DNA of 64,000 nucleotides from Promethearchaeota archaeon (lineage in GTDB: Archaea; Asgardarchaeota; Lokiarchaeia; Sigynarchaeales; SOKP01): positions 59,238 to 123,237 of the forward strand of contig JAGXOB010000001.1 of NCBI GenBank assembly GCA_019894735.1. Direction: 5' to 3'. Under the pieces are notes generated by a model. That model was not told the origin of the DNA and made no database searches. It saw only the letters and a list, made by a program, of their open reading frames with translations. Both the position numbers and the translations under genes were made by a program. Shown piece by piece: positions 17,689 to 26,333 of the stretch. The stretch's first letter is position 1. Every line of letters starts with the position of its first letter.

Positions 17689-18108
17689 TTAGTCTTTATC
17701 TAAATCAATTTTGAATTGATCGTATATCTTTTTTACACGATCAGCTGAAGGACCTGTACCTCTCACTCCATCTTCATTTACAATAATTTTCCCGTTTAAA
17801 ATGGAAATGATATTTTGATCTTCAATAAAATTAACATGTCCTTTAGAAAAAATGGTAGCTATTCTATCCGCTAATCCTTGCATAGGAAAAGGTTCTTCTT
17901 CTACCGTTACATAATGATAATAAGAACTCCTAATCAAAATTTTAGGGAAAACTTTATTTTTTTCATTTTTAACATTTGTTAAAACGAGGTTTGAATCTTC
18001 CGAAATTCCTTTTAACTGACCAACAAAGAATTTGTCTTTATCGAGATAAACTTTAACAATCTTGTCTATTAGTAATCCTAATTCTGTATTATATTGTCTT
18101 AAACTGAT
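17689..18108 (-). CDS. Sm-like (Lsm) protein with C-terminal domain; AUC start proposed
   Basis: The frame is open from just after a TGA at 18112-18114. The Sm fold is clear: helix, then LLIDKIVKVYLDKDKFFVGQ, SEDSNLVLTNV (Sm1) and KILIRSSYYHYVTVEE (Sm2). About 65 further residues form a second domain, as in SmAP3-type archaeal proteins. Lsm rings bind U-rich RNA. There is no ATG, GTG or in-frame TTG before the Sm fold; the first TTG (17937) would delete Sm1. GAAGGTG (18116-18122) sits 7 nt before an in-frame ATC at 18108, giving 139 aa. It ends 24 nt from the operon's last gene, convergently. Confidence 0.78.
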   Translation of the reverse strand: MSLRQYNTELGLLIDKIVKVYLDKDKFFVGQLKGISEDSNLVLTNVKNEKNKVFPKILIRSSYYHYVTVEEEPFPMQGLADRIATIFSKGHVNFIEDQNIISILNGKIIVNEDGVRGTGPSADRVKKIYDQFKIDLDKD

Positions 18109-18205
18109 ATATCAACACCTTCAATAAAAATATTATTTTATTATTACTATTAATTTCATTTACTTTTATTTTTAATTTAACCAATCTATTACTAATTTCA
18201 ATTAA

Positions 18206-18874
18206 CTAATCGGAGAATAATTCTTTTATTAATTCAGGTATATTTTCTTCTGTAACTGCGCTGGTTGTAAATACCTTCAGATTTGGATTTATTTCTAATG
18301 CATCGCTAATCATTTCTTCTATTTTAACGTCTATAACATCGATAAGATCCACTTTATTAATAACTGCTAAGTCGGAAAATTTGAATAGCATAGGATGCTT
18401 TCGAATGACCCAAGGTCCTTCCGTAATAGACACGACAACTATTCTCTTATCGGTACCCAAAATAAAATCTGAAGGGCATATAAGATTTCCTACATTTTCT
18501 ATAAAAATTACATCGTACTCACTTAAATCAGAATTCTTTATTACTTGAGAAATATGATAAGAATTTAAGGCACATTCCCTACCGGTGTTTATTTGTATGG
18601 TTTTTACACCGTGTTTCTCAATGCGATCAGCATCAATTCTCGTAGTTACATCTCCGTTTATTACTAAAACTCTTTTATCTTTAGAAATACTTTTAGAAAT
18701 TGATTCCAAAAGCGCCGTTTTTCCAGCTCCTATAGCTCCTACAACATCAAAAGACCTAATATTATGCTTCAAAAATATCTCTTTATTTTGAGCTGCTAAA
18801 TTCTCGTTGTTTTCAATTAAATCCTCATTTAATTCAATTATTTTTGATAATTCTTCTTCTGGCATTAGTAACAC
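18206..18874 (-). CDS. hypB: HypB-like nickel-insertion GTPase
   Basis: 222 aa. P-loop GAIGAGKT (about 46-53), GD at the switch region, NKVD (G4) and the family motif NLICPSDFILG are present. HypB supplies nickel to [NiFe]-hydrogenase in the cytosol, powered by GTP. The usual Cys-His of the dimer-interface metal site (ECHLDA) is ECALNS here, so the His is missing, although the second Cys (in CPSD) is kept. No HypA or hydrogenase gene is nearby. The start is GTG 18874 or ATG 18865. It could be an accessory for another nickel enzyme. Confidence 0.8.
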   Translation of the reverse strand: MLLMPEEELSKIIELNEDLIENNENLAAQNKEIFLKHNIRSFDVVGAIGAGKTALLESISKSISKDKRVLVINGDVTTRIDADRIEKHGVKTIQINTGRECALNSYHISQVIKNSDLSEYDVIFIENVGNLICPSDFILGTDKRIVVVSITEGPWVIRKHPMLFKFSDLAVINKVDLIDVIDVKIEEMISDALEINPNLKVFTTSAVTEENIPELIKELFSD

Positions 18875-18966
18875 TTAATTAACAAATTAATCAATAATGA
18901 TAAAAAAAATAGCTTTTAATCGTTGATATTTTTTTCGGATTTAAGTTATAACGTTATCACAAATTA

Positions 18967-19863
18967 CTACTGATTTTTAAATTTGTTCTTATAAACCAGA
19001 TAAGAAGCAAGCAATCCTCCCAAATCAGGAAGATAAATTATTAGAGCAGAAGGATTATCAATTGCAAACAGTAAGCCTGGAATGAGTTTTATTAGTATTA
19101 AAAAAATTATTATAATCTTCCCTCTCATCTTTATTGGTATAAAAAAGATTAAAAATGTCATTTCTCGATTCCAATTTATAAATATCGTAAAACATATTAC
19201 GCCCAATAAAGCACCCGAAGCTAATCCATAAGGAACCAATAATGTAAAACCAGAAGGAATTAAGAACATCTCCGTTATAAGCCATAATATAAAATAAAAT
19301 AACCCCGAAAATAGCGCACAGAGCAAATACAATTGTATTAAGAATTTTGTTCCAAAAGCCTTTTCAATGTTTTTAATAAGCATATAGAAAAAAATCATGA
19401 GGAAAAATAGAATAAATAATCCAAACACACTTGTATAATTTACAAAAATCGATGTTACAAAAGTCCACAACCAAAAATCTAAAAAACTGAGCCTACTTAA
19501 GGTTAAATACCATGGAAACACCATCCCAGCAATAGACATTACAATAATTGTTATTAGTAAATAAGAAGTCACATTATTTTGCGTTCGTTGGGTATTATAG
19601 TTTTTATAAAGCTTAGTTGTTTTCTGCTTCTGTTTGTCTTGTCTTTTCATATATTTCTTAAAATCTCTTGAAGTTCCCCGCGAATAACCACTTTTTGATT
19701 GCGTTTCACTTAATTTTGAAGTTATGCTCGGAATGTACTTTAGTTCAAAAGTACACTGATGATTTTCAGGTAAGCGATGCTCTTTACAATACGATCCACC
19801 GCAATACTTACATTTGAATGGCAAGAAATTAATTTTTTCACCACAATGTTCGCAAAAAGTCAT
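18967..19863 (-). CDS. AN1 zinc finger fused to rhomboid-like membrane protein
   Basis: 298 aa. Residues 4-37 form an AN1 finger (CEHC...CKYCGGSYCKEHRLPENHQC). A basic linker (about 45-98) precedes six predicted membrane helices (about 100-292). Rhomboid proteases cut substrates inside membranes with a Ser/His dyad. The Ser motif is GLASG (Ser216), but where the catalytic His of HLGGLLAGYL should be, Asp280 is found (DLGGLLASYL). It is therefore probably a pseudoprotease or a very unusual enzyme. In eukaryotes AN1 fingers link to ubiquitin/p97 stress pathways. It pairs with the AN1-S2P gene next door, on the same strand. Confidence 0.8.
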   Translation of the reverse strand: MTFCEHCGEKINFLPFKCKYCGGSYCKEHRLPENHQCTFELKYIPSITSKLSETQSKSGYSRGTSRDFKKYMKRQDKQKQKTTKLYKNYNTQRTQNNVTSYLLITIIVMSIAGMVFPWYLTLSRLSFLDFWLWTFVTSIFVNYTSVFGLFILFFLMIFFYMLIKNIEKAFGTKFLIQLYLLCALFSGLFYFILWLITEMFLIPSGFTLLVPYGLASGALLGVICFTIFINWNREMTFLIFFIPIKMRGKIIIIFLILIKLIPGLLFAIDNPSALIIYLPDLGGLLASYLVYKNKFKNQ

Positions 19864-20051
19864 GGATTATACCCATAGTGTTGGTAAATAATGATAATAA
19901 TTCTTTATTGCTTTCTTTTCCTATAATTATCTATGATTATTCTAACTAAGCTTTGATCCTTCATATTTTTTTTTAAAAATTATTTTATCTCTCAAGTGAA
20001 ATTAATACTTTAAAGGGATTGAAATAAATAATTATGATTTTATCATTGGGT

Positions 20052-20996
20052 TTATGGAAGATAGAGATCTAGATTAATGGTAGTATTAACAATAACTAAT
20101 GTTATAATAAGCAACGGCACTAATGACCCAATCAATCCAAAATATACTTTTTTTTTCCATTTCCATATATTTTGTCCATCCAAAATCCCAAAGGGAATCA
20201 TATTAAACGATCCTAACATGAAATTTAAGTAAGCTCCTATACAAAAGATAAAATTCAGGGGATATAATGACTTTGGAATGATGAATGAAATTAGAAACAA
20301 TATTAAACCATAAACCAAATTCACAAGGGGACCCGCTGCTTTACATAATCCCGTTTTTCTACTAATCTTGTCAAGGCCTAAAACGACAACCGCTCCAGGT
20401 AGAGCAAACCTCCCAAAAGAGAGTAAAGTCATCAGCAAACCATACGTAAGTAACCTAAATTTTGTTTGCAAGTTAAAATGAACAGCTACTTGACGATGCC
20501 CTAATTCGTGAAATAAAAATGCAGTTACATAAAAACCTGCAAGTATAAACAAAGTCCAAAAAAATGTAGAAGCTACACTAGAATAAAAGCTCATAATTCC
20601 TATGGCATATATTATTATCCCCGCAATTAAGAAATGAGTTAGTTCGGATTTATGAGCTAGAAATATACCCTTGAACGAGATTCCCGAATCTGGGTCAAAA
20701 GCATCTTCTGGAACGGCTTGTTCTTGACGATACCACGTATAACTCCCGTCGCTGGTTCCTCGAATTACACCATCTGTCGTGTTGCTGTGTGATACATTCT
20801 GATGTATTCCTTGAGCTGGAGGAGTATATGATGGAGTTATCTGCGAAGGTTGCTGAGATCTGAAACTTAAGCTTTCAATAACAATATTACACTCATGATC
20901 TAAAGGATCCTTATGGAGAGAACAATAAGATTGACCACATTTGGAGCAATGGAACGATTCGGAAGCTTCAGTTCCACAATGATAACAGATTGTCAT
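20052..20996 (-). CDS. AN1 zinc finger fused to site-2-type metalloprotease (M50)
   Basis: 314 aa. AN1-type finger at 4-36 (CYHC...CSKCGQSYCSLHKDPLDHEC), then a Pro/Ser/Thr-rich linker (about 45-105) and several membrane helices. The zinc-binding HELGH is at 163-167 and the third ligand motif FNMIPFGILDG ends near Asp273, so the protease looks active. M50 proteases cleave membrane-anchored substrates within the bilayer. Neighbouring AN1-rhomboid shares the architecture, suggesting a common cytosolic partner for the fingers. It has its own upstream region of about 190 nt to the small plus-strand gene. Confidence 0.88.
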   Translation of the reverse strand: MTICYHCGTEASESFHCSKCGQSYCSLHKDPLDHECNIVIESLSFRSQQPSQITPSYTPPAQGIHQNVSHSNTTDGVIRGTSDGSYTWYRQEQAVPEDAFDPDSGISFKGIFLAHKSELTHFLIAGIIIYAIGIMSFYSSVASTFFWTLFILAGFYVTAFLFHELGHRQVAVHFNLQTKFRLLTYGLLMTLLSFGRFALPGAVVVLGLDKISRKTGLCKAAGPLVNLVYGLILFLISFIIPKSLYPLNFIFCIGAYLNFMLGSFNMIPFGILDGQNIWKWKKKVYFGLIGSLVPLLIITLVIVNTTINLDLYLP

Positions 20997-21183
20997 TTTT
21001 TGACCTTTTTAATTTTAATATAATTATTTTTAAGAAGATATTACATATGATATAAAACTCACTATTAATAATTTTTAGTCTTAAAATTAAATAATTTATC
21101 GTATTAGCCCTACTTCCCTAAGTAACATAAAATAATTAAATAACAATTTACCTATTTAATTATACAGAAATAATAAAACTCAG

Positions 21184-21438
21184 TTGATAGAAACGGGGAA
21201 AAAAACAGTTTACTGTCCGACATGTGAAAAAGAAGTCATTCTTAATAGGAAAAATTTTGAACATATTTATCATGAAGTGTTATGCTTCCTTGTAATCATG
21301 ACTATCGGATTGGGATTTTTTATCTACCTAATTTTAAAATATAGTAAGAAAAAAGACAGATGCCCAAATTGTGAGACACAGTTTGATCTTCAGAATCTCC
21401 CAGATAATAATATCCTAGAAGAAGGTATCTCTAATTAG
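21184..21438 (+). CDS. Small zinc-ribbon membrane protein
   Basis: 84 aa. CPTC (about 11-14) and CPNC (about 60-63) probably form one zinc ribbon, split by a membrane helix (EVLCFLVIMTIGLGFFIYLIL, about 32-51). The start is TTG 21184, which keeps the first Cys pair. The function is unknown. It converges on another zinc-ribbon gene 3 nt away. Confidence 0.6.
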   Translation: MIETGKKTVYCPTCEKEVILNRKNFEHIYHEVLCFLVIMTIGLGFFIYLILKYSKKKDRCPNCETQFDLQNLPDNNILEEGISN

Positions 21439-21441
21439 ATA

Positions 21442-21699
21442 TTACTTGAATTTCATCTCACTTTTACATCTAGGACAAATTTTATCTTTTTCTGTTATAA
21501 TTTTCTTCACAATTGTCTTTTTGTATTTACATTTTGTATTTGAACAGGAAAGATCAAATTTCGTTAGTTTTGATAATTCTCTATCATTTTGCTTATCTGT
21601 CGGCTTTGATTCACTTTTCTTCTTCTGATTGCTTTCATCTTTTTTTTTAATTGCTTTAGTTTTAGTTTCCTCAGGTTTTATCCACTTATCTAAACCCAT
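21442..21699 (-). CDS. Small zinc-ribbon protein
   Basis: 85 aa from ATG 21699, chosen because the conserved-looking MGLDKWIKPEE begins there; a longer frame upstream is AT-rich and non-protein-like. A Lys/Glu/Ser-rich linker is followed by CSNTKCKYKK and CPRCKSEM, a C-terminal zinc ribbon. MGLDKW-type proteins of this sort are common small archaeal hypotheticals. The role is unknown. AdoMet synthetase lies next on the same strand. Confidence 0.6.
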   Translation of the reverse strand: MGLDKWIKPEETKTKAIKKKDESNQKKKSESKPTDKQNDRELSKLTKFDLSCSNTKCKYKKTIVKKIITEKDKICPRCKSEMKFK

Positions 21700-21828
21700 T
21701 CTGTTCACTTGAATTTTTTTATTAAAATAAAATCTTTTATGTAAAAATAATGTTAACATGTACAATAAATAACTCTCAGTACTTAATATAAAAAGAATAA
21801 AAAAAATGTTACTATCAATTCTAAAAAA

Positions 21829-23070
21829 TTAAAAAGTTTGAACTTCTCCTGCGATCAACCGCTTTCTAAGATCAATAGTATACTCCTTGCTTAACATTTC
21901 TTCCGATACTTCCTTTGCTATTTTTTCAATGGTAGCAAAATTCACATTATCGGCAGGAATTAATTCTATTGAATTCACCCAAGGATCCGTAATAGGGCGC
22001 CCTATCTGAGATAATAACTTTACGTGCGCTTCTAAAATGTCTCCTTCTCCTCTTTTGTAGATTTCTCTACTAATTTCAGTACCTAAGATGTTATATAATT
22101 TGCCTACGTGATTTATCGGATTTTTTCCACATACTGCTTCTAAACTCATTGATCTACATGGAGTTATTAAACCATTTGATCTATTTCCTCTCCCAACCTC
22201 GCCATCGTCTCCTGCTTCAGCGGATGTTCCTGTTATAGTAAGATATACTATACCTTTCTCTACATTATCTCCAACATTAACTTGACAAGAAACTTCGCGT
22301 TCTGGGATAACTTTTGCAGCTAAATCTAGAACCGCATCTTTGATTTGATTCGTGTAATTAATATACTCATCAGTATCATTAACATATTTACTGACCATCG
22401 CAGCTGCAACAGTAATACCTACCTTATTTCCCAGCCTCTCCGTCATAACTTTAATGTCCTCTCCCGATCCTTTACATTTATCTTTAAATTTATCGGAATT
22501 AATCAATCGCTCGGCTTCCAATGTAATTTTTTCTACATCGGAATATGGTGCGTATCCTACCCCAAAACTAGTGTCGTTTGCAAGAGGAATATCATCTGTA
22601 TGATGTGATTCGTCAAAAACTCCCGTTAGATCAATAGAACCTGGTCTCACAGCATAATCAAATTGTATATCCCTATTCAGATCGAGATTTCTAAAGATTT
22701 TAGCCAGCTCAGTTCTTTGAGTATCAAGACATATAGTCGCAACAGGGATGTATTCTAATTTGCTTTCAGCTCCGCATTCGATGAGTATTTGATTTATTGC
22801 TCTCCCAACAATTAAAAAATATTGAGGTTGAATTATCAATCCTCCACCAAACTGTGGTTTAGCAGTCCCTCCAACCAATGCCGCTTTATCAACATTATGA
22901 TGATAGACTCTCTCAAAGTTTTCCAAGTAATATACACAAAGTGCTCTGGAACACGCATCAGCAACAGCGTCACAGACAGTATCCGGGTGACCAACGCCTT
23001 TTCTTTCGCAGATTTCCGGAAATTCACTTTTTTCAATAGGTAAAAAATTAGCTTGTGTAATTTTCAACAT
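21829..23070 (-). CDS. mat: S-adenosylmethionine synthetase, archaeal type
   Basis: 413 aa, the usual archaeal length. Makes AdoMet from methionine and ATP. N-terminal [13 protein letters not shown], the [11 protein letters not shown] stretch, [18 protein letters not shown] and the C-terminal [12 protein letters not shown] follow the archaeal MAT family closely, which is distinct from bacterial MetK. The radical SAM and methyltransferase genes in this window depend on its product. It is divergent from the XRE-CBS regulator. Confidence 0.96.
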   Translation of the reverse strand: MLKITQANFLPIEKSEFPEICERKGVGHPDTVCDAVADACSRALCVYYLENFERVYHHNVDKAALVGGTAKPQFGGGLIIQPQYFLIVGRAINQILIECGAESKLEYIPVATICLDTQRTELAKIFRNLDLNRDIQFDYAVRPGSIDLTGVFDESHHTDDIPLANDTSFGVGYAPYSDVEKITLEAERLINSDKFKDKCKGSGEDIKVMTERLGNKVGITVAAAMVSKYVNDTDEYINYTNQIKDAVLDLAAKVIPEREVSCQVNVGDNVEKGIVYLTITGTSAEAGDDGEVGRGNRSNGLITPCRSMSLEAVCGKNPINHVGKLYNILGTEISREIYKRGEGDILEAHVKLLSQIGRPITDPWVNSIELIPADNVNFATIEKIAKEVSEEMLSKEYTIDLRKRLIAGEVQTF

Positions 23071-23160
23071 TTTGAATAAACTCTATGTTAATTATATAAA
23101 TAGTTATTTTAATTATGTAACTTAAAATTAAGGGTATTTATAAATAATTATTGATAATAA

Positions 23161-23185
23161 TATGCATACCTTGCATGAAATATGC
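23161..23185. promoter_or_regulatory. Possible operator between mat and the XRE-CBS regulator
   Basis: A perfect 8-bp palindrome TATGCATA (23161-23168) is followed by TTGCAT and a TATGC at 23181-23185 that pairs with GCATA of the palindrome. It lies just upstream of a TATA-like AATTATACTAA (about 23191). Binding by the HTH protein encoded downstream is a guess. Confidence 0.25.
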
Positions 23186-23222
23186 TCCTAAATTATACTA
23201 AATAAGTTTTGCGCATTTTAAA

Positions 23223-23789
23223 ATGGATGTACTACCGGATTTTTATCAGATCAAAAATCTTCGAAAAAGTTTAAACATAAGTCAAAAAGATTTGGCCGAG
23301 AAATTACAAATGTCTCAATCTACAATATCGAGAATAGAAAATGGAACAATGGATCCTCCGTATTCCAAGTTTAAAATAATTTATGAATTTTTAGAGAATG
23401 AGAAAAGAACTAGAAAAAGATCAAAAAAACATGCTGAAGACATATTAACTGCCAAAATAATATTTATTAAGCCACAATCAACTGTAAAAGATGCTGTGGA
23501 ACTCATGACAAAATTCAATATATCGCAAATACCAATTTTAGAAAGCAACCAAAACTACGGAAGTATTACATCAAAAAGAATTCAGAAGTACATAACTGAT
23601 GATCCGGCAATATTAAATTTAAAAGTTACAGACATTAAAGAACTACCTTTCCCTGAAGTTGATAAAAATTGGAATGTAAAAGATATTTCTAGTTTATTAA
23701 TAAAATATCCCGCCGTTCTAGTTAAAGAGAATAAAGAATTCATAGGTATAATCACAGATTCTAATTTTCTTAATCTTTCAAACGAATAA
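23223..23789 (+). CDS. XRE-type HTH regulator with CBS domain pair
   Basis: 188 aa. HTH at about 8-60 (IKNLRKSLNISQKDLAEKL, then MSQSTISRIENG), then two CBS motifs (about 75-185, e.g. ARII-like ILTAKIIFIKPQSTVKDAV and FPEVDKNWNVKDISSLL). CBS pairs sense adenylates such as AMP, ATP or AdoMet. Archaeal HTH-CBS proteins of this layout are common. Sitting divergent from AdoMet synthetase, it may regulate that gene; this is inference only. The TATA-like element about 27 nt upstream suggests a leaderless mRNA. Confidence 0.85.
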   Translation: MDVLPDFYQIKNLRKSLNISQKDLAEKLQMSQSTISRIENGTMDPPYSKFKIIYEFLENEKRTRKRSKKHAEDILTAKIIFIKPQSTVKDAVELMTKFNISQIPILESNQNYGSITSKRIQKYITDDPAILNLKVTDIKELPFPEVDKNWNVKDISSLLIKYPAVLVKENKEFIGIITDSNFLNLSNE

Positions 23790-23915
23790 AAAAGTAGGAA
23801 CGCTTTACATTAGTCAAATTCATCCGTTCTGGTGATATAATTTATTATCTCTAAACAGAGTTTCAAAATGAAAAAATTTTATTAGATTATATATCTTTTA
23901 AAATAATGGGAATAT

Positions 23916-24926
23916 ATGACTGGGACTATACTTGAAAGAATTGATAATTTGTTAAAAAAAGCAAATTTCGAAACATTTCTCCTAGACCATTTTACTGATA
24001 AAAAGAATAAATTTTGTTTTGATCTATTAGTAAAAAAGAATGATAACATTTTTAGCGTTAAAATTTTCTCCAATATTGATAATTTAAGCCCTGATACTAT
24101 TGAGGATATTAAATCCTTATCCTTATTATTAAAATCAAAACCCTTACTGATTGGAATAAGAAACCGTTATCAAGAATTAGAAGATAATACCATCTATATT
24201 AGAGAAGGATTACCATTTATAACCTTAGCAACCTTAGAAAACTTAGTTAATAAGGAACTATATCCTTACATATTGGCGAGGAGAGGAGGGGGAGTTATGT
24301 TTTTAAATGGTAACATAATGAAACTCTTGAGAGAAAAGCGCTCAATATCACGGAAAGAGCTTTCAGAATTACTAGGTGTTACAAAAAGAACGGTTTGTGC
24401 ATACGAAAATGAAAGTATGCGCCCTTCAGAAACAATTGCAAATAAAATCTCAGAGATTTTAGATAATCAAGATATTTTTAGGAAAATAAACCTCTTTGAA
24501 TGGAACTTCAAATTTGAAATTGATAAGAAAGAAACTCGCGAAGAGGTTAACAAAAATCCTTTTGAATCTCATCTCCAAGAAGTGTTAGACGATATTGGAA
24601 TTAGTTCCTATTGGTACAGAAATAGTCCAATTCCGTTCAAACTATCTCTATATTCAAAAATGCCTAACGAGAAAGAGGAACACAATTTTTATCCCCTTTT
24701 TTCAGGAGTTTCTGAAGAAGATAAAAAAATTAACGAACTTAGTTTTAAATGTTTAAAGATGTTTACTGAAGTATTCCACGCTAATTCTCTTTTCATCATA
24801 AATAATAACATAAAAATACCCGACTCATTAAAGAAAATTAAAATTCCTATTGTAAAAATTAGAAATTTAGAAAAAGTAGACGACGAAGCTGAATTTATTG
24901 ACCTCATCCAAGAATCAGGTAATTAA
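23916..24926 (+). CDS. Archaeal HTH transcriptional regulator (COG1395-like)
   Basis: 336 aa. The N-terminal ~125 residues resemble a nuclease-like fold (FCFDLLVKKNDNIFSVKIFSNI) seen in this archaeal family. A XRE-type HTH lies at about 131-185 (IMKLLREKRSISRKELSELL, VTKRTVCAYENESMRP). The C-terminal ~140 residues are again alpha/beta. The target is unknown. It overlaps the RNase HII frame by about 29 nt. Confidence 0.8.
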   Translation: MTGTILERIDNLLKKANFETFLLDHFTDKKNKFCFDLLVKKNDNIFSVKIFSNIDNLSPDTIEDIKSLSLLLKSKPLLIGIRNRYQELEDNTIYIREGLPFITLATLENLVNKELYPYILARRGGGVMFLNGNIMKLLREKRSISRKELSELLGVTKRTVCAYENESMRPSETIANKISEILDNQDIFRKINLFEWNFKFEIDKKETREEVNKNPFESHLQEVLDDIGISSYWYRNSPIPFKLSLYSKMPNEKEEHNFYPLFSGVSEEDKKINELSFKCLKMFTEVFHANSLFIINNNIKIPDSLKKIKIPIVKIRNLEKVDDEAEFIDLIQESGN

Positions 24927-25596
24927 GCCGGAAATAATTTGTGGTATTGACGAGGCGGGAAGAGGACCTGTCTTAGGTCCAATGGTTATTTGTGGCGTAT
25001 GTTTTCATAAATCAAAATTAAATATGTTAAGTGAAATAGGAGTTAAGGATTCAAAAAAACTATCAGTAAAACGACGCTCTGAGTTAGCAAAAATAATAAA
25101 AAATAATTGTGAAAGTTATAAAACTATAATAGTCGATGCTCAAGAAATCGATGCAAGAGAAGAAAAAAGAATCACACTGAATAGGCTTGAAGAAATTAAA
25201 ATGGCAGATATAATCAATGAGTTGCAGCCTGATATTGTATATATAGACGCTGCTGATGTCAATGAAGAAAGATTTAAAAAATCTATAATTAAACAACTAT
25301 GTTATTCGCCAAAGAGAATTATTTCTAAGCATAAAGCTGACGATTTATTCCCAATAGTCTCAGCCAGTTCAATTATAGCTAAAGATTTGAGAGACAATAT
25401 CATTGAAGATTTAAAAAAAAAATACGGAGATATTGGTTCAGGATACCCTTCTGATATACGAACTATAGAATTCCTACGAGATTGGGTAAAAGAAAAGAAG
25501 AATGTTCCACCTTTCGCGAGAACATCATGGGAGACTACGAAAAAAATAATCAGAGAGGAATTATCTAACACTAAGATAACTGATTTTATAAAATAA
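24898..25596 (+). CDS. rnhB: Ribonuclease HII
   Basis: 232 aa. Cleaves RNA in RNA-DNA hybrids, including single ribonucleotides and primers. The GIDEAGRGPVLGPMVI motif (about 15-30), KDSKKLS, YIDAADV and the SASSIIAKDLRD motif with the third acidic residues are intact. It starts at TTG 24898 inside the upstream regulator gene; the motif lies only a few codons downstream, so a shorter start is possible. It converges with fibrillarin. Confidence 0.95.
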   Translation: MTSSKNQVIKPEIICGIDEAGRGPVLGPMVICGVCFHKSKLNMLSEIGVKDSKKLSVKRRSELAKIIKNNCESYKTIIVDAQEIDAREEKRITLNRLEEIKMADIINELQPDIVYIDAADVNEERFKKSIIKQLCYSPKRIISKHKADDLFPIVSASSIIAKDLRDNIIEDLKKKYGDIGSGYPSDIRTIEFLRDWVKEKKNVPPFARTSWETTKKIIREELSNTKITDFIK

Positions 25597-25636
25597 GATT
25601 CGAAATTATATAAATAATGAGTTCCTTTACTTTGGT

Positions 25637-26326
25637 TCATTTCTGAACCGTTAGAATAATGTGATTTGCAGCAAATTTATGTATATTTATACTATCGATT
25701 ATTGTATAACCTGCTTCTTCTATAATTCTTTTTTCTTGGATGTAGACTTTTTCTGATTTTTGAACGCTGTCGATTGATTGAGATTTTATTGCAAGTATTA
25801 AAGTTCCATTATCTTTTAAGTAGTAATTGCAGTTTTCAATAGCTATTTGTGCTTGATTAGGTTGGGCGACATCTTGATAAACGAGATCAATGGGAGTAAA
25901 AATAGAATTAGCATAGCTTTCTGGAAAATTAGCATCACCTAAGATAGGAACGATATTTTTTCTTTTATCGCTGTTTTGAATCAATTGTCTCATGCTACGC
26001 TCAGCAAATTCGACGCCGTAAATAATTCCGTCGCAAACAATATCTGAAAGGTGAGAAATTGTAGTTCCAGAGGATGCTCCTAAATACAAACAGTTTAAAT
26101 CTTTTGTAAAGAAATCTAATGAAGGCTTTTCCAATATCATCGCAGCTAATTTACTTCTAAAAGGATCCCATTCTCGGTATTCTTCTCCTTTGAAAGTAAT
26201 TAATTTCTCTCCGTATACTTTATTACCGGGAACTAAGTTCTTAGAATAAAGTTTTTGATTATTGGGTACTCCTGAGATATAAACATTAGAAAATTTTGGA
26301 TGTGCTCTTATATTAATACTGCTCAT
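25637..26326 (-). CDS. flpA: Fibrillarin, rRNA/tRNA 2'-O-methyltransferase
   Basis: 229 aa from ATG 26326 (MSSINIRAHP), chosen because GAGGT lies just upstream. It is the catalytic subunit of box C/D sRNPs and methylates ribose 2'-OH using AdoMet. YLGASSGTTISHLSDI, GVEFAERSMRQL, ILGDANFPESY and YQDVAQPNQAQI are the family's SAM-binding signatures. It lies 7 nt after Nop5, its structural partner, in the same operon. Confidence 0.96.
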   Translation of the reverse strand: MSSINIRAHPKFSNVYISGVPNNQKLYSKNLVPGNKVYGEKLITFKGEEYREWDPFRSKLAAMILEKPSLDFFTKDLNCLYLGASSGTTISHLSDIVCDGIIYGVEFAERSMRQLIQNSDKRKNIVPILGDANFPESYANSIFTPIDLVYQDVAQPNQAQIAIENCNYYLKDNGTLILAIKSQSIDSVQKSEKVYIQEKRIIEEAGYTIIDSINIHKFAANHIILTVQK

Positions 26327-26333
26327 TTTAACT

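Noticed and set aside
23071..23222. SAM riboswitch upstream of AdoMet synthetase
   Set aside because: No conserved stem or family-specific core is visible, archaea rarely use these, and the region is only about 150 nt of AT-rich sequence.
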